Counted from the stretch's first letter, positions 1 through 8,410 are shown. The stretch is 33,253 nt of DNA from Piscibacillus sp052246295 (GCA_052246295.1 JBQQCO010000027.1); one strand, 5' to 3'. Translations and numbers: made by a program. Notes: generated from the letters alone by a model not told the origin.

Positions 1-9
1 CTCCATAAA
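1..9 (-). rRNA. 16S rRNA, extreme 5' end (truncated by window edge)
   Basis: On the minus strand the last nine bases read TTTATGGAG, the usual start of a Bacillus 16S rRNA just before AGTTTGATCCTGG, which would lie outside the window. The call rests on this short match together with the typical rRNA leader and tandem promoters immediately upstream and on the position after lysS, where B. subtilis also has rRNA operons. The gene itself is not visible. Confidence 0.75.
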
Positions 10-134
10 AGTAGTTTGATTGGCTAAATAGTTTAAGGTTTTTCATCTGCCAATCCAGATGAAAAACTAGAATTGACTACAGGCTATTTTGTTTAGTTTT
101 CAAGGTTCAAATGATGTCGCCTCAAAACAGCGAC
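10..134 (-). ncRNA. rRNA operon leader with conserved leader box and stem-loop
   Basis: This is the transcribed leader between promoter P2 and the 16S 5' end. It holds the Bacillus-type leader box at 91-110 (minus strand TTGAACCTTGAAAACTAAAC), resembling the boxA/nut-like sequences that precede and separate rRNA genes. A perfect 11-bp stem is formed by 39-49 and 56-66 with a 6-nt loop. The loop region (49-55, gccaatc on plus) is complementary over 7 nt to 18-24 (gattggc), just upstream of the mature 16S end, so a pseudoknot or alternative fold is possible. Confidence 0.7.
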
Positions 135-140
135 TTTATT

Positions 141-169
141 AATATAACAACTTTTAAAGTAAGTGTCAA
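141..169 (-). promoter_or_regulatory. rRNA promoter P2 (SigA)
   Basis: Minus strand TTGACA (164-169), 17-bp spacer, TATATT (141-146). It is the promoter closest to the 16S gene, with a predicted start near 134. Near-consensus boxes and ideal spacing fit a strong stable-RNA promoter. Confidence 0.85.
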
Positions 170-234
170 TAACTTTATTAATTCGTTATTAACTGTTGTT
201 TTTTGTGTCGTGTTCTCTTAACGCGACGATTAAT

Positions 235-263
235 AATTTAACACGGTTTAAGAACTTTGACAA
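235..263 (-). promoter_or_regulatory. rRNA promoter P1 (SigA)
   Basis: Minus strand TTGTCA (258-263), 17-bp spacer, TAAATT (235-240), 94 bp upstream of P2. The tandem P1/P2 arrangement is typical of B. subtilis rRNA operons. Confidence 0.75.
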
Positions 264-360
264 TAGATTTTAACTCGATTTTCAAAGTAAGTTTATTCAG
301 AAAGTTACCTCACCTTAATAAATCAACTTCCTCCGTCTACCTATCATGACTCTACTAACT

Positions 361-405
361 AAAAAACTGCTTGCTACACCTATCAGTTAGGATGTAACAA
401 GCAGT
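361..405 (-). terminator. Rho-independent terminator after lysS
   Basis: On the minus strand ACTGCTTG.TACA pairs with TGTAGCAAGCAGT and is followed by TTTTTT. It starts 15 nt after the lysS stop codon and separates lysS from the rRNA promoters. Confidence 0.88.
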
Positions 406-419
406 ATTCTCTATACATA

Positions 420-1901
420 TTATTTGTTTCTCATTTGAGGAAATAATAGTACATCGCGAATTGATGCTGAGTTAGTTAATAACATTACTAGACGATCAAT
501 ACCAATTCCTAATCCACCAGTTGGAGGAAGACCGTACTCTAATGCTTCTAGGAAGTCTTCATCCATTAAGTGCGCTTCATCGTTACCTTCTTCACGCTCT
601 TTCACTTGAGCTTCAAAACGCTCGCGTTGGTCAATTGGATCATTTAACTCAGAGAACGCATTCGCGTGCTCGCGTCCAACGATGAACAATTCAAAGCGGT
701 CAGTGAAGCGAGGGTCCTCTTCGTTCTTTTTAGCTAAAGGAGAAATTGCTACAGGGTGACCATATACAAATGTAGGTTGTACTAATGTATCTTCTACTTT
801 TTGCTCAAAGAACTCATTAACAATATGACCATACGTCATATTATCATCTACATCTATTCCTTGTTCTTTCGCTAAAGCATGTGCTTCTTCATCCGTCATC
901 TCAGCCCAGAAATCCACACCTGTCACTTCTTTAATAGCATCTACCATATGCCATCTCTTCCATTGAGGAGCTAAATCAACCTCAACATCACTGTATTGGA
1001 CTTTGGTTGTCCCTAATACTTCTTCAGCAATATGAGCTACTAGATTTTCTGTTAGATCCATAATGTCATGATAATCCGCATAAGCTTCATATAGTTCAAT
1101 CATCGTAAACTCTGGGTTGTGTCGAGTGGATACACCTTCATTACGGAATACACGTCCGATTTCATATACTTTTTCAAGACCACCAACAATAAGACGCTTT
1201 AAGTGGAGTTCTATTGCAATACGCATATATAATGGTATATCTAATGCGTTATGGTGTGTAACAAACGGTCGTGCCGATGCACCACCTGGAATTGCATGCA
1301 TCATTGGCGTTTCTACTTCTAAGAAACCTTTGTTATCTAAATAACGACGCATCGATTGAATAATCTTACTACGTAGAATAAATGTCTCGCGACTTTCTAA
1401 GTTTGTAATTAAATCAAGATAACGTTGACGATAGCGTTGCTCAACATCTTTTAGCCCGTGGAATTTCTCTGGTAACGGGCGTAGAGATTTTGTTAAGAAA
1501 AAGAACTCGTCAGCCTTAACTGATAACTCTCCAACTTTAGTTTTGAACATAACACCTTTAATACCAACAATGTCGCCTAGGTCTGCTTGTTTAAAGACAT
1601 CATATGCTTCTTCACCAATACGATCTTTACGAACATAAATTTGGATTTGCCCTTGTAAGTCCTGAATATGAGCAAAACCCGCTTTACCTTTGCCGCGCTT
1701 TGTCATAATGCGTCCAGCAATCGTTACCGGAATCTCTTTTTCTTCTAATTCTTCTTTTGTGTACTGATCAAATGATTCTTTTAATTCATTAGATAAATGC
1801 GTACGTTCGAACTTGTCACCAAATACATTAACTCCTGATTCTTGCAAGGCACGTAACTTTTCAATACGTGTCTGCATTTGATCATTAATTTCTTCTGACA
1901 C
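420..1901 (-). CDS. lysS: Lysyl-tRNA synthetase, class II
   Basis: Charges tRNA-Lys with lysine in the cytoplasm. The 493-residue protein has an N-terminal OB-fold anticodon-binding domain (about 55-150) and a class II catalytic core. Motif 2 is seen as FRNEGVSTRHNPEFTMIE and motif 3 as GLGIGIDRL near the C-terminus. Length matches the family (about 495-500). A GTG at 1908-1910 would add three residues, but it overlaps the ribosome binding site; GAGGTG followed six bases later by the GTG at 1899-1901 is the better start, giving MSEEINDQ as in Bacillus homologs. It is the last gene of the folate-lysS run, as in B. subtilis, followed by a strong terminator and the rRNA operon. No T-box leader is visible. 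Confidence 0.97.
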   Translation of the reverse strand: MSEEINDQMQTRIEKLRALQESGVNVFGDKFERTHLSNELKESFDQYTKEELEEKEIPVTIAGRIMTKRGKGKAGFAHIQDLQGQIQIYVRKDRIGEEAYDVFKQADLGDIVGIKGVMFKTKVGELSVKADEFFFLTKSLRPLPEKFHGLKDVEQRYRQRYLDLITNLESRETFILRSKIIQSMRRYLDNKGFLEVETPMMHAIPGGASARPFVTHHNALDIPLYMRIAIELHLKRLIVGGLEKVYEIGRVFRNEGVSTRHNPEFTMIELYEAYADYHDIMDLTENLVAHIAEEVLGTTKVQYSDVEVDLAPQWKRWHMVDAIKEVTGVDFWAEMTDEEAHALAKEQGIDVDDNMTYGHIVNEFFEQKVEDTLVQPTFVYGHPVAISPLAKKNEEDPRFTDRFELFIVGREHANAFSELNDPIDQRERFEAQVKEREEGNDEAHLMDEDFLEALEYGLPPTGGLGIGIDRLVMLLTNSASIRDVLLFPQMRNK

Positions 1902-1937
1902 CAAACTCACCTCAAATTATAAAATTGTTCCATATAC

Positions 1938-2100
1938 TTAAGAAACTTTAGACCTAACATACTCATCTAAAAATTCTTGCTTAGCTTTTAACATTCGTAC
2001 TCATTAATACGTTTTATAACTTTACCATTACCATTTAAGCCTTTCAAGTACCAAGAAGCGTGTTTGCGCATTTCTGATACGTTCACCATTATTTTTATAA
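1938..2100 (-). pseudogene. dusB: C-terminal remnant of tRNA-dihydrouridine synthase DusB
   Basis: The 193-bp gap between folK and lysS is where B. subtilis carries dusB (yacF). Translating the minus strand from 2089 gives MRKHASWYLKGLNGNGKV, the characteristic C-terminal tail of DusB proteins, and runs to a stop at EYEC. A one-base frame change then continues as LKAKQEFLDEYV to a stop at 1938. The catalytic TIM barrel (about 270 residues) is absent and the remaining tail is frameshifted, so this is a decayed end left by a deletion whose other border is at or near the folK stop codon. Family membership is read from the motif and the synteny; no search was run. Confidence 0.75.
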
Positions 2101-2586
2101 ATCTTTATAAAAACGTACCCCTTCAAGGTCTTCATCAGGTAATTGGTTAATTAACTCTTTAACAGATTGATCACTAACTTCTATATTGGGTGCGATTTTC
2201 TGAAGTGGAATTAATACAAATGCACGTTCATGCATTCTCGGATGTGGAATTGTTAATCTCTCAGTATTTAATGTTATATTATTGAACAATAAAACATCTA
2301 AGTCAATCGACCTTGGCCCAAAACGGATGGTTCTTTTTCTACCAAGTTGTTGTTCAATGTCTTGGCAAGCTACTAATAAAGCATCAGGCGTTAGGTCCGT
2401 CTCAATATGAACCACCATATTAAGGAAGTCAGCTTGATCGGTATATCCAACAGGTTCGGTCTCGTATACAGGAGATTTCTCAATCAAGCTAATCTCTATA
2501 TGGTCTTCTAATGATTGAATAGCTTGTCTTAAATGGTCTTCTCTCGGTTCGATATTCGTACCCAATGCAACAAAAGCATTAGACAT
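2095..2586 (-). CDS. folK: HPPK, 2-amino-4-hydroxy-6-hydroxymethyldihydropteridine pyrophosphokinase
   Basis: Transfers pyrophosphate from ATP to 6-hydroxymethyl-7,8-dihydropterin, the step before FolP. The 163-residue product has the HPPK core: FVALGTNIEPRE near the N-terminus and RFGPRSIDLDVLLFN at about 90-104, containing the metal-binding Asp pair, then IPHPRMHERAFVL. The start at 2586 gives MSNAFVALGTN and overlaps the folB stop by 8 bp; a longer frame upstream would lie inside folB and is not needed. The neighbours folB and folP are the preceding pathway genes, so co-transcription and coupled translation are likely. Immediately downstream the usual dusB is broken. Confidence 0.95.
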   Translation of the reverse strand: MSNAFVALGTNIEPREDHLRQAIQSLEDHIEISLIEKSPVYETEPVGYTDQADFLNMVVHIETDLTPDALLVACQDIEQQLGRKRTIRFGPRSIDLDVLLFNNITLNTERLTIPHPRMHERAFVLIPLQKIAPNIEVSDQSVKELINQLPDEDLEGVRFYKDL

Positions 2587-2950
2587 AATCTTGGCGCTCC
2601 CGATATATTTCAATTCCCACCGACTTATAGTAACCAGGTATTGGAGGACCTGGCTTATCAATATATACCTTAACAGCGTCTAGCTTTTTAAAAGCCTCAA
2701 ATAATGTCTGAGCTACTTCCTCAGCCACAGTTTCTACTAGATCTCTCGCTTCACTTTCAACTACTTTTTGAACAACTTGATAAACCTGGCCGTAGTCAAT
2801 ACTGTCATTCATATTATCTGATCGACCTGATGGTTTTAAATCCGTTATTAACTCTAAATCCACAGTAAAGCGTTGACCGAGCTTATTTTCTTCTGGAAAC
2901 AAACCGTGATAACCATAAAACATCAAACCATTTAGTAAGATTTTATCCAT
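2579..2950 (-). CDS. folB: Dihydroneopterin aldolase
   Basis: Cleaves 7,8-dihydroneopterin to 6-hydroxymethyl-dihydropterin and glycolaldehyde. The 123-residue protein has the family signature GLMFYGYHGLFPEENKLGQ near the N-terminus, including the conserved substrate-binding Glu, and KVYIDKPGPPIPG near the C-terminus with the catalytic Lys. The start at 2950 (MDKILLNG) follows GGAGAG and overlaps the end of folP by 8 bp; its own end overlaps folK. The three genes thus form a tightly packed folP-folB-folK unit. Confidence 0.95.
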   Translation of the reverse strand: MDKILLNGLMFYGYHGLFPEENKLGQRFTVDLELITDLKPSGRSDNMNDSIDYGQVYQVVQKVVESEARDLVETVAEEVAQTLFEAFKKLDAVKVYIDKPGPPIPGYYKSVGIEIYRERQDYV

Positions 2951-3779
2951 GAATGAACTCTCCTTTTCCAACCATGGCATCCATCATTTTTGTTGCTCGT
3001 GATACTTCTTTCACATCATGGACACGTACAAATTCACACCCCTGCTGTACTCCGTAGCATACAGTTGCAATTGTTCCTTCTAGTCGTTCTTCAACAGGTA
3101 AATCAAGCGTTTTCCCAATCATAGACTTTCGAGAAGTTCCTAAGAGTAATGGGTAACCTAATGTACGTAATTCATGTAGTCTACGCATAACTAATAAGTT
3201 TTGCTCAAGTGTTTTTCCGAAACCCACTCCCGGATCTAAAATGATTTTGTCATCGGAAACACCATGTTTATGAGCAATATTAATACTTTCCGATAGACTT
3301 CTTTTCATATCTTCAATAACATCATCATACTTAGGTTCTTCTTGGTTGTGCATCAAGATAATAGGGGCGTTATGTTCCTTAGCAACTGAAGTAATATCAG
3401 GGTCATGCTTAGCACCCCACACATCATTAATTATATGTGCTCCAGCCTTTAAAGCTGCATCAGCTGTTTTAGCTTTAAAAGTATCAATGGATAATGGAAC
3501 CTTTACTTCTTCAGAAAGTTGCTCAATGACTGGAACAACTCGGTTAATTTCCTCATCTGCACTAACAGGTTTATGACCTGGCCTTGTAGATTCGCCACCG
3601 ATGTCGATAATCTTAGCCCCGTCGTCAACCATCTGATTAGCGTGTTCTAAAGCCCGCGATTCTGTATTAAACTTGCCCCCATCGGAAAAAGAATCTGGCG
3701 TAACATTCAATATTCCCATAACGACCGTTTCTTGATCAAAATTAAAGGCCATCTCGTCCTTTATAAAAAACTTTCGCAT
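2943..3779 (-). CDS. folP: Dihydropteroate synthase
   Basis: Condenses 6-hydroxymethyl-dihydropterin pyrophosphate with p-aminobenzoate; target of sulfonamides. Diagnostic motifs of the TIM-barrel enzyme: MGILNVTPDSFSDGG at about 21-35, IGGESTRPG (about 60-68), IIDPGVGFGK and LLGTSRKS. The 278-residue length is normal. The start at 3779 lies 12 bp after the hslO stop with only a weak GGCGGG upstream; an internal ATG nine codons on (3752) has AAAGGA and could be used. In B. subtilis pabB, pabA and pabC sit just upstream; here they are absent, so p-aminobenzoate must be made elsewhere in the genome or imported. Confidence 0.95.
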   Translation of the reverse strand: MRKFFIKDEMAFNFDQETVVMGILNVTPDSFSDGGKFNTESRALEHANQMVDDGAKIIDIGGESTRPGHKPVSADEEINRVVPVIEQLSEEVKVPLSIDTFKAKTADAALKAGAHIINDVWGAKHDPDITSVAKEHNAPIILMHNQEEPKYDDVIEDMKRSLSESINIAHKHGVSDDKIILDPGVGFGKTLEQNLLVMRRLHELRTLGYPLLLGTSRKSMIGKTLDLPVEERLEGTIATVCYGVQQGCEFVRVHDVKEVSRATKMMDAMVGKGEFIHG

Positions 3780-3790
3780 ACTTAACCCGC

Positions 3791-4660
3791 CTATCCCTTT
3801 AATTGTTCAAGCTCTTCTACAGATAAATGATATTGTTCATGGCAGAACTGACAAGTGGCTTCTGCCCCACCATCTTCTTCAATCATTTGATCTATTTCAT
3901 CATTGCCTAAACTTGAGATTGCATTTTCAATTCGTTCTTTTGAACATTGACACTTAAAACGAACATCCTGTTTGCTAAGAAGGTTCCAATTACCATCTTC
4001 AAAGAATTCGTTCAAGATATCCTCTGGTGAATAACCGTCACGAATAAGCGTTGAGATAGGTCGAATTTCTGACACTCTTTTTTCAACCTTTTTAACCGTT
4101 AATTCATCAGCATCTGGCATCATTTGAATAATAAAACCGCCTGCAGCTAAAATTGATAAGTCTGGGTTTACTAAAACACCAGCACCCACCGCAGAAGGCA
4201 CCTGCTCAGATGAAGCAAAATAATACGTGAAATCTTCACTCACTTCACCAGAAACGAGTGGCACCGAACCAGTAAAGTTATTTTTTAAGCCTAAGTCTTT
4301 TACAACACTTAGCGTTCCATTTGTTCCTACTGCTCTTCTGACATCTAGTTTACCTTGATCATTTAAGTCAAAATTCACATGTGGATTTTTAACATAACCA
4401 CGGACGTCACCATTCGCGTTACTATCTGCAATCAAGTACCCAATAGGCCCGTCTGCTTCTATTTTAGTTGTTAATTTATCATCACCTTTTAACATAAAAC
4501 CCATCATTGCTGAGATCGTCATGGTACGACCTAAAGCAGCAGATGCTGCAGGCCATGTATCTTGTCTCCTGCACGCTTCATGCACAGTATCAGTAGAACG
4601 TATAGCAAACGCGCGTACTTGACCGTCAAAAGCTGTAGCACGAATCATATAATCACTCAT
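3791..4660 (-). CDS. hslO: Redox-regulated chaperone Hsp33
   Basis: Cytoplasmic holdase activated by oxidation and heat. The 289-residue protein has the N-terminal substrate-binding domain (begins MSDYMIRATAFDGQVRAF) and a C-terminal zinc switch with CQC at about 238-240 and CQFC about 30 residues later, so all four zinc-binding cysteines are present. The start at 4660 is preceded by AAGGGTGG and overlaps the coaX stop codon, implying translational coupling. In B. subtilis hslO is followed by yacD and cysK; here folP follows directly. Confidence 0.95.
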   Translation of the reverse strand: MSDYMIRATAFDGQVRAFAIRSTDTVHEACRRQDTWPAASAALGRTMTISAMMGFMLKGDDKLTTKIEADGPIGYLIADSNANGDVRGYVKNPHVNFDLNDQGKLDVRRAVGTNGTLSVVKDLGLKNNFTGSVPLVSGEVSEDFTYYFASSEQVPSAVGAGVLVNPDLSILAAGGFIIQMMPDADELTVKKVEKRVSEIRPISTLIRDGYSPEDILNEFFEDGNWNLLSKQDVRFKCQCSKERIENAISSLGNDEIDQMIEEDGGAEATCQFCHEQYHLSVEELEQLKG

Positions 4661-5444
4661 GTTGTCCACCCTTTTCATTCTTATTAATACAGTAGATTTC
4701 GTATAAACCTTTCAGCGTTAAAGCCGAATCAACGTAATCAATGGTTTTTGAACCTTTCGCGATTAACTTTGATAATCCACCTGTTGCAACAACTGTCGGC
4801 TTTTGATTTGCTCTAGCTTTCATTCTGCCAACAACCTCATCAACTTGTCCTACGTAACCGTAGTATATTCCAGATTGCATCGCTTCTACTGTTGATTGAC
4901 CAACAACATCCTCAGGTCGACTAATTTCAATTCGAGGCAACTTAGCAGCTTTGGCATATAATGCCTCTGTAGAAATTGAAATTCCAGGCGCAATGGCTCC
5001 ACCTTCATATTCTTCTTCTTCATTGACATAACAATATGTTGTCGCCGTTCCAAAATCAATAATCACTAAAGGAGCACCATATTCCTTAATTGCACCAACA
5101 GCATTAACAATACGATCCGCTCCAATTTCCCCTGGGTTAGGGTATTTCATCTTCAAACAAGAATCTACTTTGTTAGATCCTACGACTAGAGGATCTAAAT
5201 GGAAGTATCTTTCACACATCTTCTGAAGAGAAAACATGATTGGTGGTACGACGGATGAAATGATGACGCCATCAAAATCATCAAACGTTAGCCCATTATG
5301 ATGGAGTAACGATTTAACTTGCATGGCATACTCATCTTCAGTTTTATGACGATTAGTTGCGATCCGCCATTGATATTTTAGTGTGCCATGATCAAAGACA
5401 CCTAATACTGTATTCGTATTTCCCACATCTAAAACAAATATCAT
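4653..5444 (-). CDS. coaX: Type III pantothenate kinase
   Basis: Phosphorylates pantothenate, the first step of coenzyme A synthesis. The 263-residue protein shows the ASKHA-fold motifs of CoaX: DVGNTNTVLGVF at 6-17 (phosphate 1 loop), ADRIVNAVGA, IDFGTATTY (phosphate 2) and VVATGGLSKLI (adenosine motif). The ATG start follows AAAGGGC. It overlaps hslO by 8 bp and is separated from ftsH by 282 bp containing the ftsH terminator, so it probably has its own promoter; I could not assign one confidently. Confidence 0.95.
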   Translation of the reverse strand: MIFVLDVGNTNTVLGVFDHGTLKYQWRIATNRHKTEDEYAMQVKSLLHHNGLTFDDFDGVIISSVVPPIMFSLQKMCERYFHLDPLVVGSNKVDSCLKMKYPNPGEIGADRIVNAVGAIKEYGAPLVIIDFGTATTYCYVNEEEEYEGGAIAPGISISTEALYAKAAKLPRIEISRPEDVVGQSTVEAMQSGIYYGYVGQVDEVVGRMKARANQKPTVVATGGLSKLIAKGSKTIDYVDSALTLKGLYEIYCINKNEKGGQHE

Positions 5445-5665
5445 CTCGACAGCCCTTTTCTATATAAAATAAAACCATCGTGAAAAACTAAGCCTTTACA
5501 CCATCAGAAGTACAACGGTGGCCGTCTTTCACACCTTCTTATAAAGTTTAAAATTTTATAGTTTGCCACGTAAATCATAACATAAATCACTCAGAGTGTG
5601 GATTAGAAAGTACTGAAGGTTTAGTACTAAGAAAAGCGCAAGCGCTCGTTTAACACTTCCTTAAT

Positions 5666-5697
5666 CTATAAAACAAACCCGAACTTCGGGTTTGTTT
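5666..5697 (-). terminator. Terminator after ftsH
   Basis: A perfect inverted repeat (5671-5683 with 5685-5697, arms AAACAAACCCGAA and TTCGGGTTTGTTT) followed on the minus strand by a T-rich run. It lies 30 bp after the ftsH stop. The near-palindromic form could also work from the other strand, but there is no plus-strand gene to end. The remaining 220 bp toward coaX holds only short imperfect repeats (for example aagcgcaagcgct near 5634-5646). Confidence 0.75.
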
Positions 5698-5726
5698 ACA
5701 ACCTAAAGTTCGGGTCCATCATTTTA

Positions 5727-7742
5727 TTACTCTTTTTTATAATCATCTTCGTCAGTCTCAACATTCTCTTCTTTCTTTTGAATGTTGACTTTGACGTCTT
5801 GTTGAGCGTTATCCTGTTTAGGCTCCTCAGATGTTTCTTTAGCTGATGAAGTCTCCTCTTCAACGTCAACGTCTTTTGACTCCTCGTCAGTTGTTGCAGA
5901 CGTTTCGTCATCTTCAGTCTTCTCTGGTAAGACACCATCATAGAATAAGCCGTTAATCTGAGCAGCATCTAATGTTTCTACTTCTAGTAATGTCTTCGCA
6001 ATCAATTCTAACTGTTCCTTATTCTCAGTTAAAATCTCTTTAGCGCGCTCATAACAAGACTTAATAATGGATTGAATTTCTTGATCGATTTCATACGCAA
6101 TTTGATCACTGTAATTAGGATCGTTTTGAATGTCGCGACCTAAGAACACTTGACCACCTGTATTACCAAATTGAAGTGGTCCAAGCTTGTCACTCATACC
6201 GAACTCAGTGACCATTTTACGCGCAATACCAGTTGCACGTTGGAAGTCATTGTGTGCACCTGTACTCACTTCGCCGAAGATAATCTCTTCAGCTACACGA
6301 CCACCGAGTAAACCGGTAATCTTATCAAGTAATTCCGGTTTTGTCTGGAAGTAACGGTCTTCTTTAGGAAGCATAACCGCATAACCACCAGCTTGACCAC
6401 GTGGTACAATGGTTACTTTGTGCACCATGTCTGCTTCATCTAGAACAACACCAATAACGGTGTGTCCACTTTCGTGATAGGCAACAATATTTTTCTCTTT
6501 TTCAGAGATTACCTTACTCTTCTTAGCTGGACCTGCAATAACACGATCGATTGCTTCATCAACGTGTCTCATTGAAATCTTATTAACGTCATCACGCGCA
6601 GCAACTAAGGCAGCTTCGTTTAATAAGTTTTCAAGATCCGCACCAGAGAAACCTGGTGTACGCATCGCAATTGTTTTAAGATCAACCGATTCATCTAACG
6701 GTTTGTTTTTCGCATGTACGGCTAATACTTCTTTACGACCTTTTACATCAGGCGCGTTAACTGTAATTTGACGGTCAAAACGTCCTGGACGTAATAACGC
6801 AGGGTCTAAAATATCAGGGCGGTTAGTTGCGGCAATCATGATAATACCTTCATTAACACCGAAACCGTCCATTTCAACTAGTAACTGGTTAAGCGTTTGT
6901 TCACGCTCATCGTGACCGCCACCAACACCAGCGCCACGCTGACGACCAACGGCATCGATCTCATCAATAAAGACGATACACGGTGCATTTTTCTTCGCGT
7001 TTTCGAATAAGTCACGAACACGTGATGCACCGACACCGACAAACATCTCAACGAAATCAGAACCACTGATTGAGAAGAATGGCACGCCTGCTTCACCAGC
7101 TACGGCTTTTGCTAATAACGTCTTACCTGTACCAGGAGGACCTACTAGTAGTATACCTTTAGGGATTCTTGCTCCTAGTTCAGTAAATTTACGTGGATCT
7201 TTTAAGAAGTCAACAACTTCTACTAGCTCTTGCTTCTCTTCATCCGCGCCAGCCACATCTGGGAACTTCGTTTTCTTTTTATCCTCTGTATACATCTTCG
7301 CCTTACTCTTACCAAAGTTCATCATTCGGCCACCGCCGCCTTGCATCTGGCCAAGTAAGAAGAAGAATAAGATGAATAGAATAATAAACGGTATTAACGT
7401 TGTAAAGAAACGCGCCCAAGCACTAGGTTCTTCAGCTTTAACCGTTGAGAACTCACTGACTTGTTCTTCAGCAGTACTCACGACTTCGCTGACAATTTGT
7501 TCATTTGCAGGAAATTCAGCAGTGAAGCTGCTTCCTCCTGACAATTCACCTCGAGCTTCGTATGCTTCATTTGTATATTGAATGGTCAATTCACTAATTT
7601 CACCATTAGATAATGCATTTCTAAATTCTTTATAATTTAGCTGTTCCGTATCAGGGTTCGGGTTATTTAACATCCCGATGATCGCAATTAGAACTAAAAA
7701 TATAATAAAGAAAAAGAATGTATTTCGGAACACTCGGTTCAT
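5727..7742 (-). CDS. ftsH: ATP-dependent membrane zinc metalloprotease FtsH
   Basis: Membrane-anchored AAA+ protease that degrades regulatory and misfolded proteins; in Bacillus it also affects sporulation. The 671-residue protein has two membrane segments (about 7-23 and 114-132) flanking an extracytoplasmic loop, then the AAA domain with Walker A GPPGTGKT (about 201-208), Walker B FIDEIDAVGRQRG, and the zinc-protease motif HESGH in the C-terminal third. The tail of about 60 residues is very acidic, rich in Glu, Asp and Ser. The start at 7742 (MNRVFRNT, as in B. subtilis) follows AGGAGGAGG; eight residues upstream in frame overlap that site. It is preceded by its own promoter (7777-7806) and followed by a terminator, so it is likely monocistronic. 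Confidence 0.97.
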   Translation of the reverse strand: MNRVFRNTFFFFIIFLVLIAIIGMLNNPNPDTEQLNYKEFRNALSNGEISELTIQYTNEAYEARGELSGGSSFTAEFPANEQIVSEVVSTAEEQVSEFSTVKAEEPSAWARFFTTLIPFIILFILFFFLLGQMQGGGGRMMNFGKSKAKMYTEDKKKTKFPDVAGADEEKQELVEVVDFLKDPRKFTELGARIPKGILLVGPPGTGKTLLAKAVAGEAGVPFFSISGSDFVEMFVGVGASRVRDLFENAKKNAPCIVFIDEIDAVGRQRGAGVGGGHDEREQTLNQLLVEMDGFGVNEGIIMIAATNRPDILDPALLRPGRFDRQITVNAPDVKGRKEVLAVHAKNKPLDESVDLKTIAMRTPGFSGADLENLLNEAALVAARDDVNKISMRHVDEAIDRVIAGPAKKSKVISEKEKNIVAYHESGHTVIGVVLDEADMVHKVTIVPRGQAGGYAVMLPKEDRYFQTKPELLDKITGLLGGRVAEEIIFGEVSTGAHNDFQRATGIARKMVTEFGMSDKLGPLQFGNTGGQVFLGRDIQNDPNYSDQIAYEIDQEIQSIIKSCYERAKEILTENKEQLELIAKTLLEVETLDAAQINGLFYDGVLPEKTEDDETSATTDEESKDVDVEEETSSAKETSEEPKQDNAQQDVKVNIQKKEENVETDEDDYKKE

Positions 7743-7776
7743 TACGTACCTCCTCCTAAGCGACAAAACTAAACTT

Positions 7777-7806
7777 ATACTATCATAATAAATTTAAGTA
7801 CCTCAA
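7777..7806 (-). promoter_or_regulatory. SigA promoter for ftsH
   Basis: Minus strand TTGAGG (7801-7806), 18-bp spacer ending in TGA, then TAGTAT (7777-7782), so the -10 also has the extended TGn form. Predicted start about 30 bp before the ftsH ribosome binding site. Confidence 0.6.
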
Positions 7807-7859
7807 CTAATAGCACCTTGAACTTTTCATGACAAATCGAACAAGGACCATAGTTCAAT

Positions 7860-8396
7860 TTATGAATAAATTTCTGGCTTTAATACTCCGATATAAGGAA
7901 GGTTACGATATTTTTCTTGATAATCTAACCCGTACCCTACAACAAAGGCATCTGGTACTTCAAAACCTACTAAATCTGCTTTTACGTCTGATTGTCTTCC
8001 AGATGGTTTATCAAGTAGTGTGACAATCGTGATGGAATTTGCTTGGCGATATTTAAAGAGATCAACTAAGTAACTTAATGTTAAGCCGCTATCAATAATA
8101 TCTTCAATAATTAATAAGTCTCGACCTTTAACTTGAGTATTTAAATCCTTGATAATCTTTACTTCGCCAGTGGACTTCATTCCACCTTCATAACTTGAAA
8201 CATCCATAAAATCCATTTCAATATGAGTGTCCACACGTTTTAACAAGTCACTCATAAAAGGCATCGCACCTTTTAGAACCCCAATTGCTAAAGGGAACTT
8301 ACCATCAAAGCGTTCAGTTATAACAGATGCTAGTTCTTTAGTCTTCTTTTGGATGTCTTCTTCAGAAATTAAGACTTCTTTAATCTCATCGTGCAT
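7860..8396 (-). CDS. hpt: Hypoxanthine-guanine phosphoribosyltransferase
   Basis: Purine salvage: converts hypoxanthine and guanine plus PRPP to IMP and GMP. The 178-residue protein has the PRPP-binding motif LLIIEDIIDSGLTL in the middle and GYGLDYQEKYRNLPYIG at the C-terminus, both typical of bacterial Hpt. The start at 8396 (MHDEIKEV) follows AGGGGGA; an ATG at 8414 overlaps the tilS stop but has no ribosome binding site. tilS-hpt-ftsH is the B. subtilis order. Confidence 0.95.
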   Translation of the reverse strand: MHDEIKEVLISEEDIQKKTKELASVITERFDGKFPLAIGVLKGAMPFMSDLLKRVDTHIEMDFMDVSSYEGGMKSTGEVKIIKDLNTQVKGRDLLIIEDIIDSGLTLSYLVDLFKYRQANSITIVTLLDKPSGRQSDVKADLVGFEVPDAFVVGYGLDYQEKYRNLPYIGVLKPEIYS

Positions 8397-8410
8397 GGAG
8401 ATCCCCCTAA

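Noticed and set aside
1902..2094. T-box or L-box leader upstream of lysS
   Set aside because: No specifier stem, antiterminator or lysine-riboswitch elements are seen; the sequence is explained as the dusB remnant.
5628..5650. aagcgcaagcgct motif as a full dispersed repeat
   Set aside because: Similar short palindromes are common in Bacillaceae intergenic DNA, but only about 13 bp is present and no second copy was found in the window.
5696..5968. A 90-codon Lys/Arg-rich minus-strand frame in the ftsH 3' region
   Set aside because: It is an alternative frame of the acidic, low-complexity FtsH tail and has no start signals.
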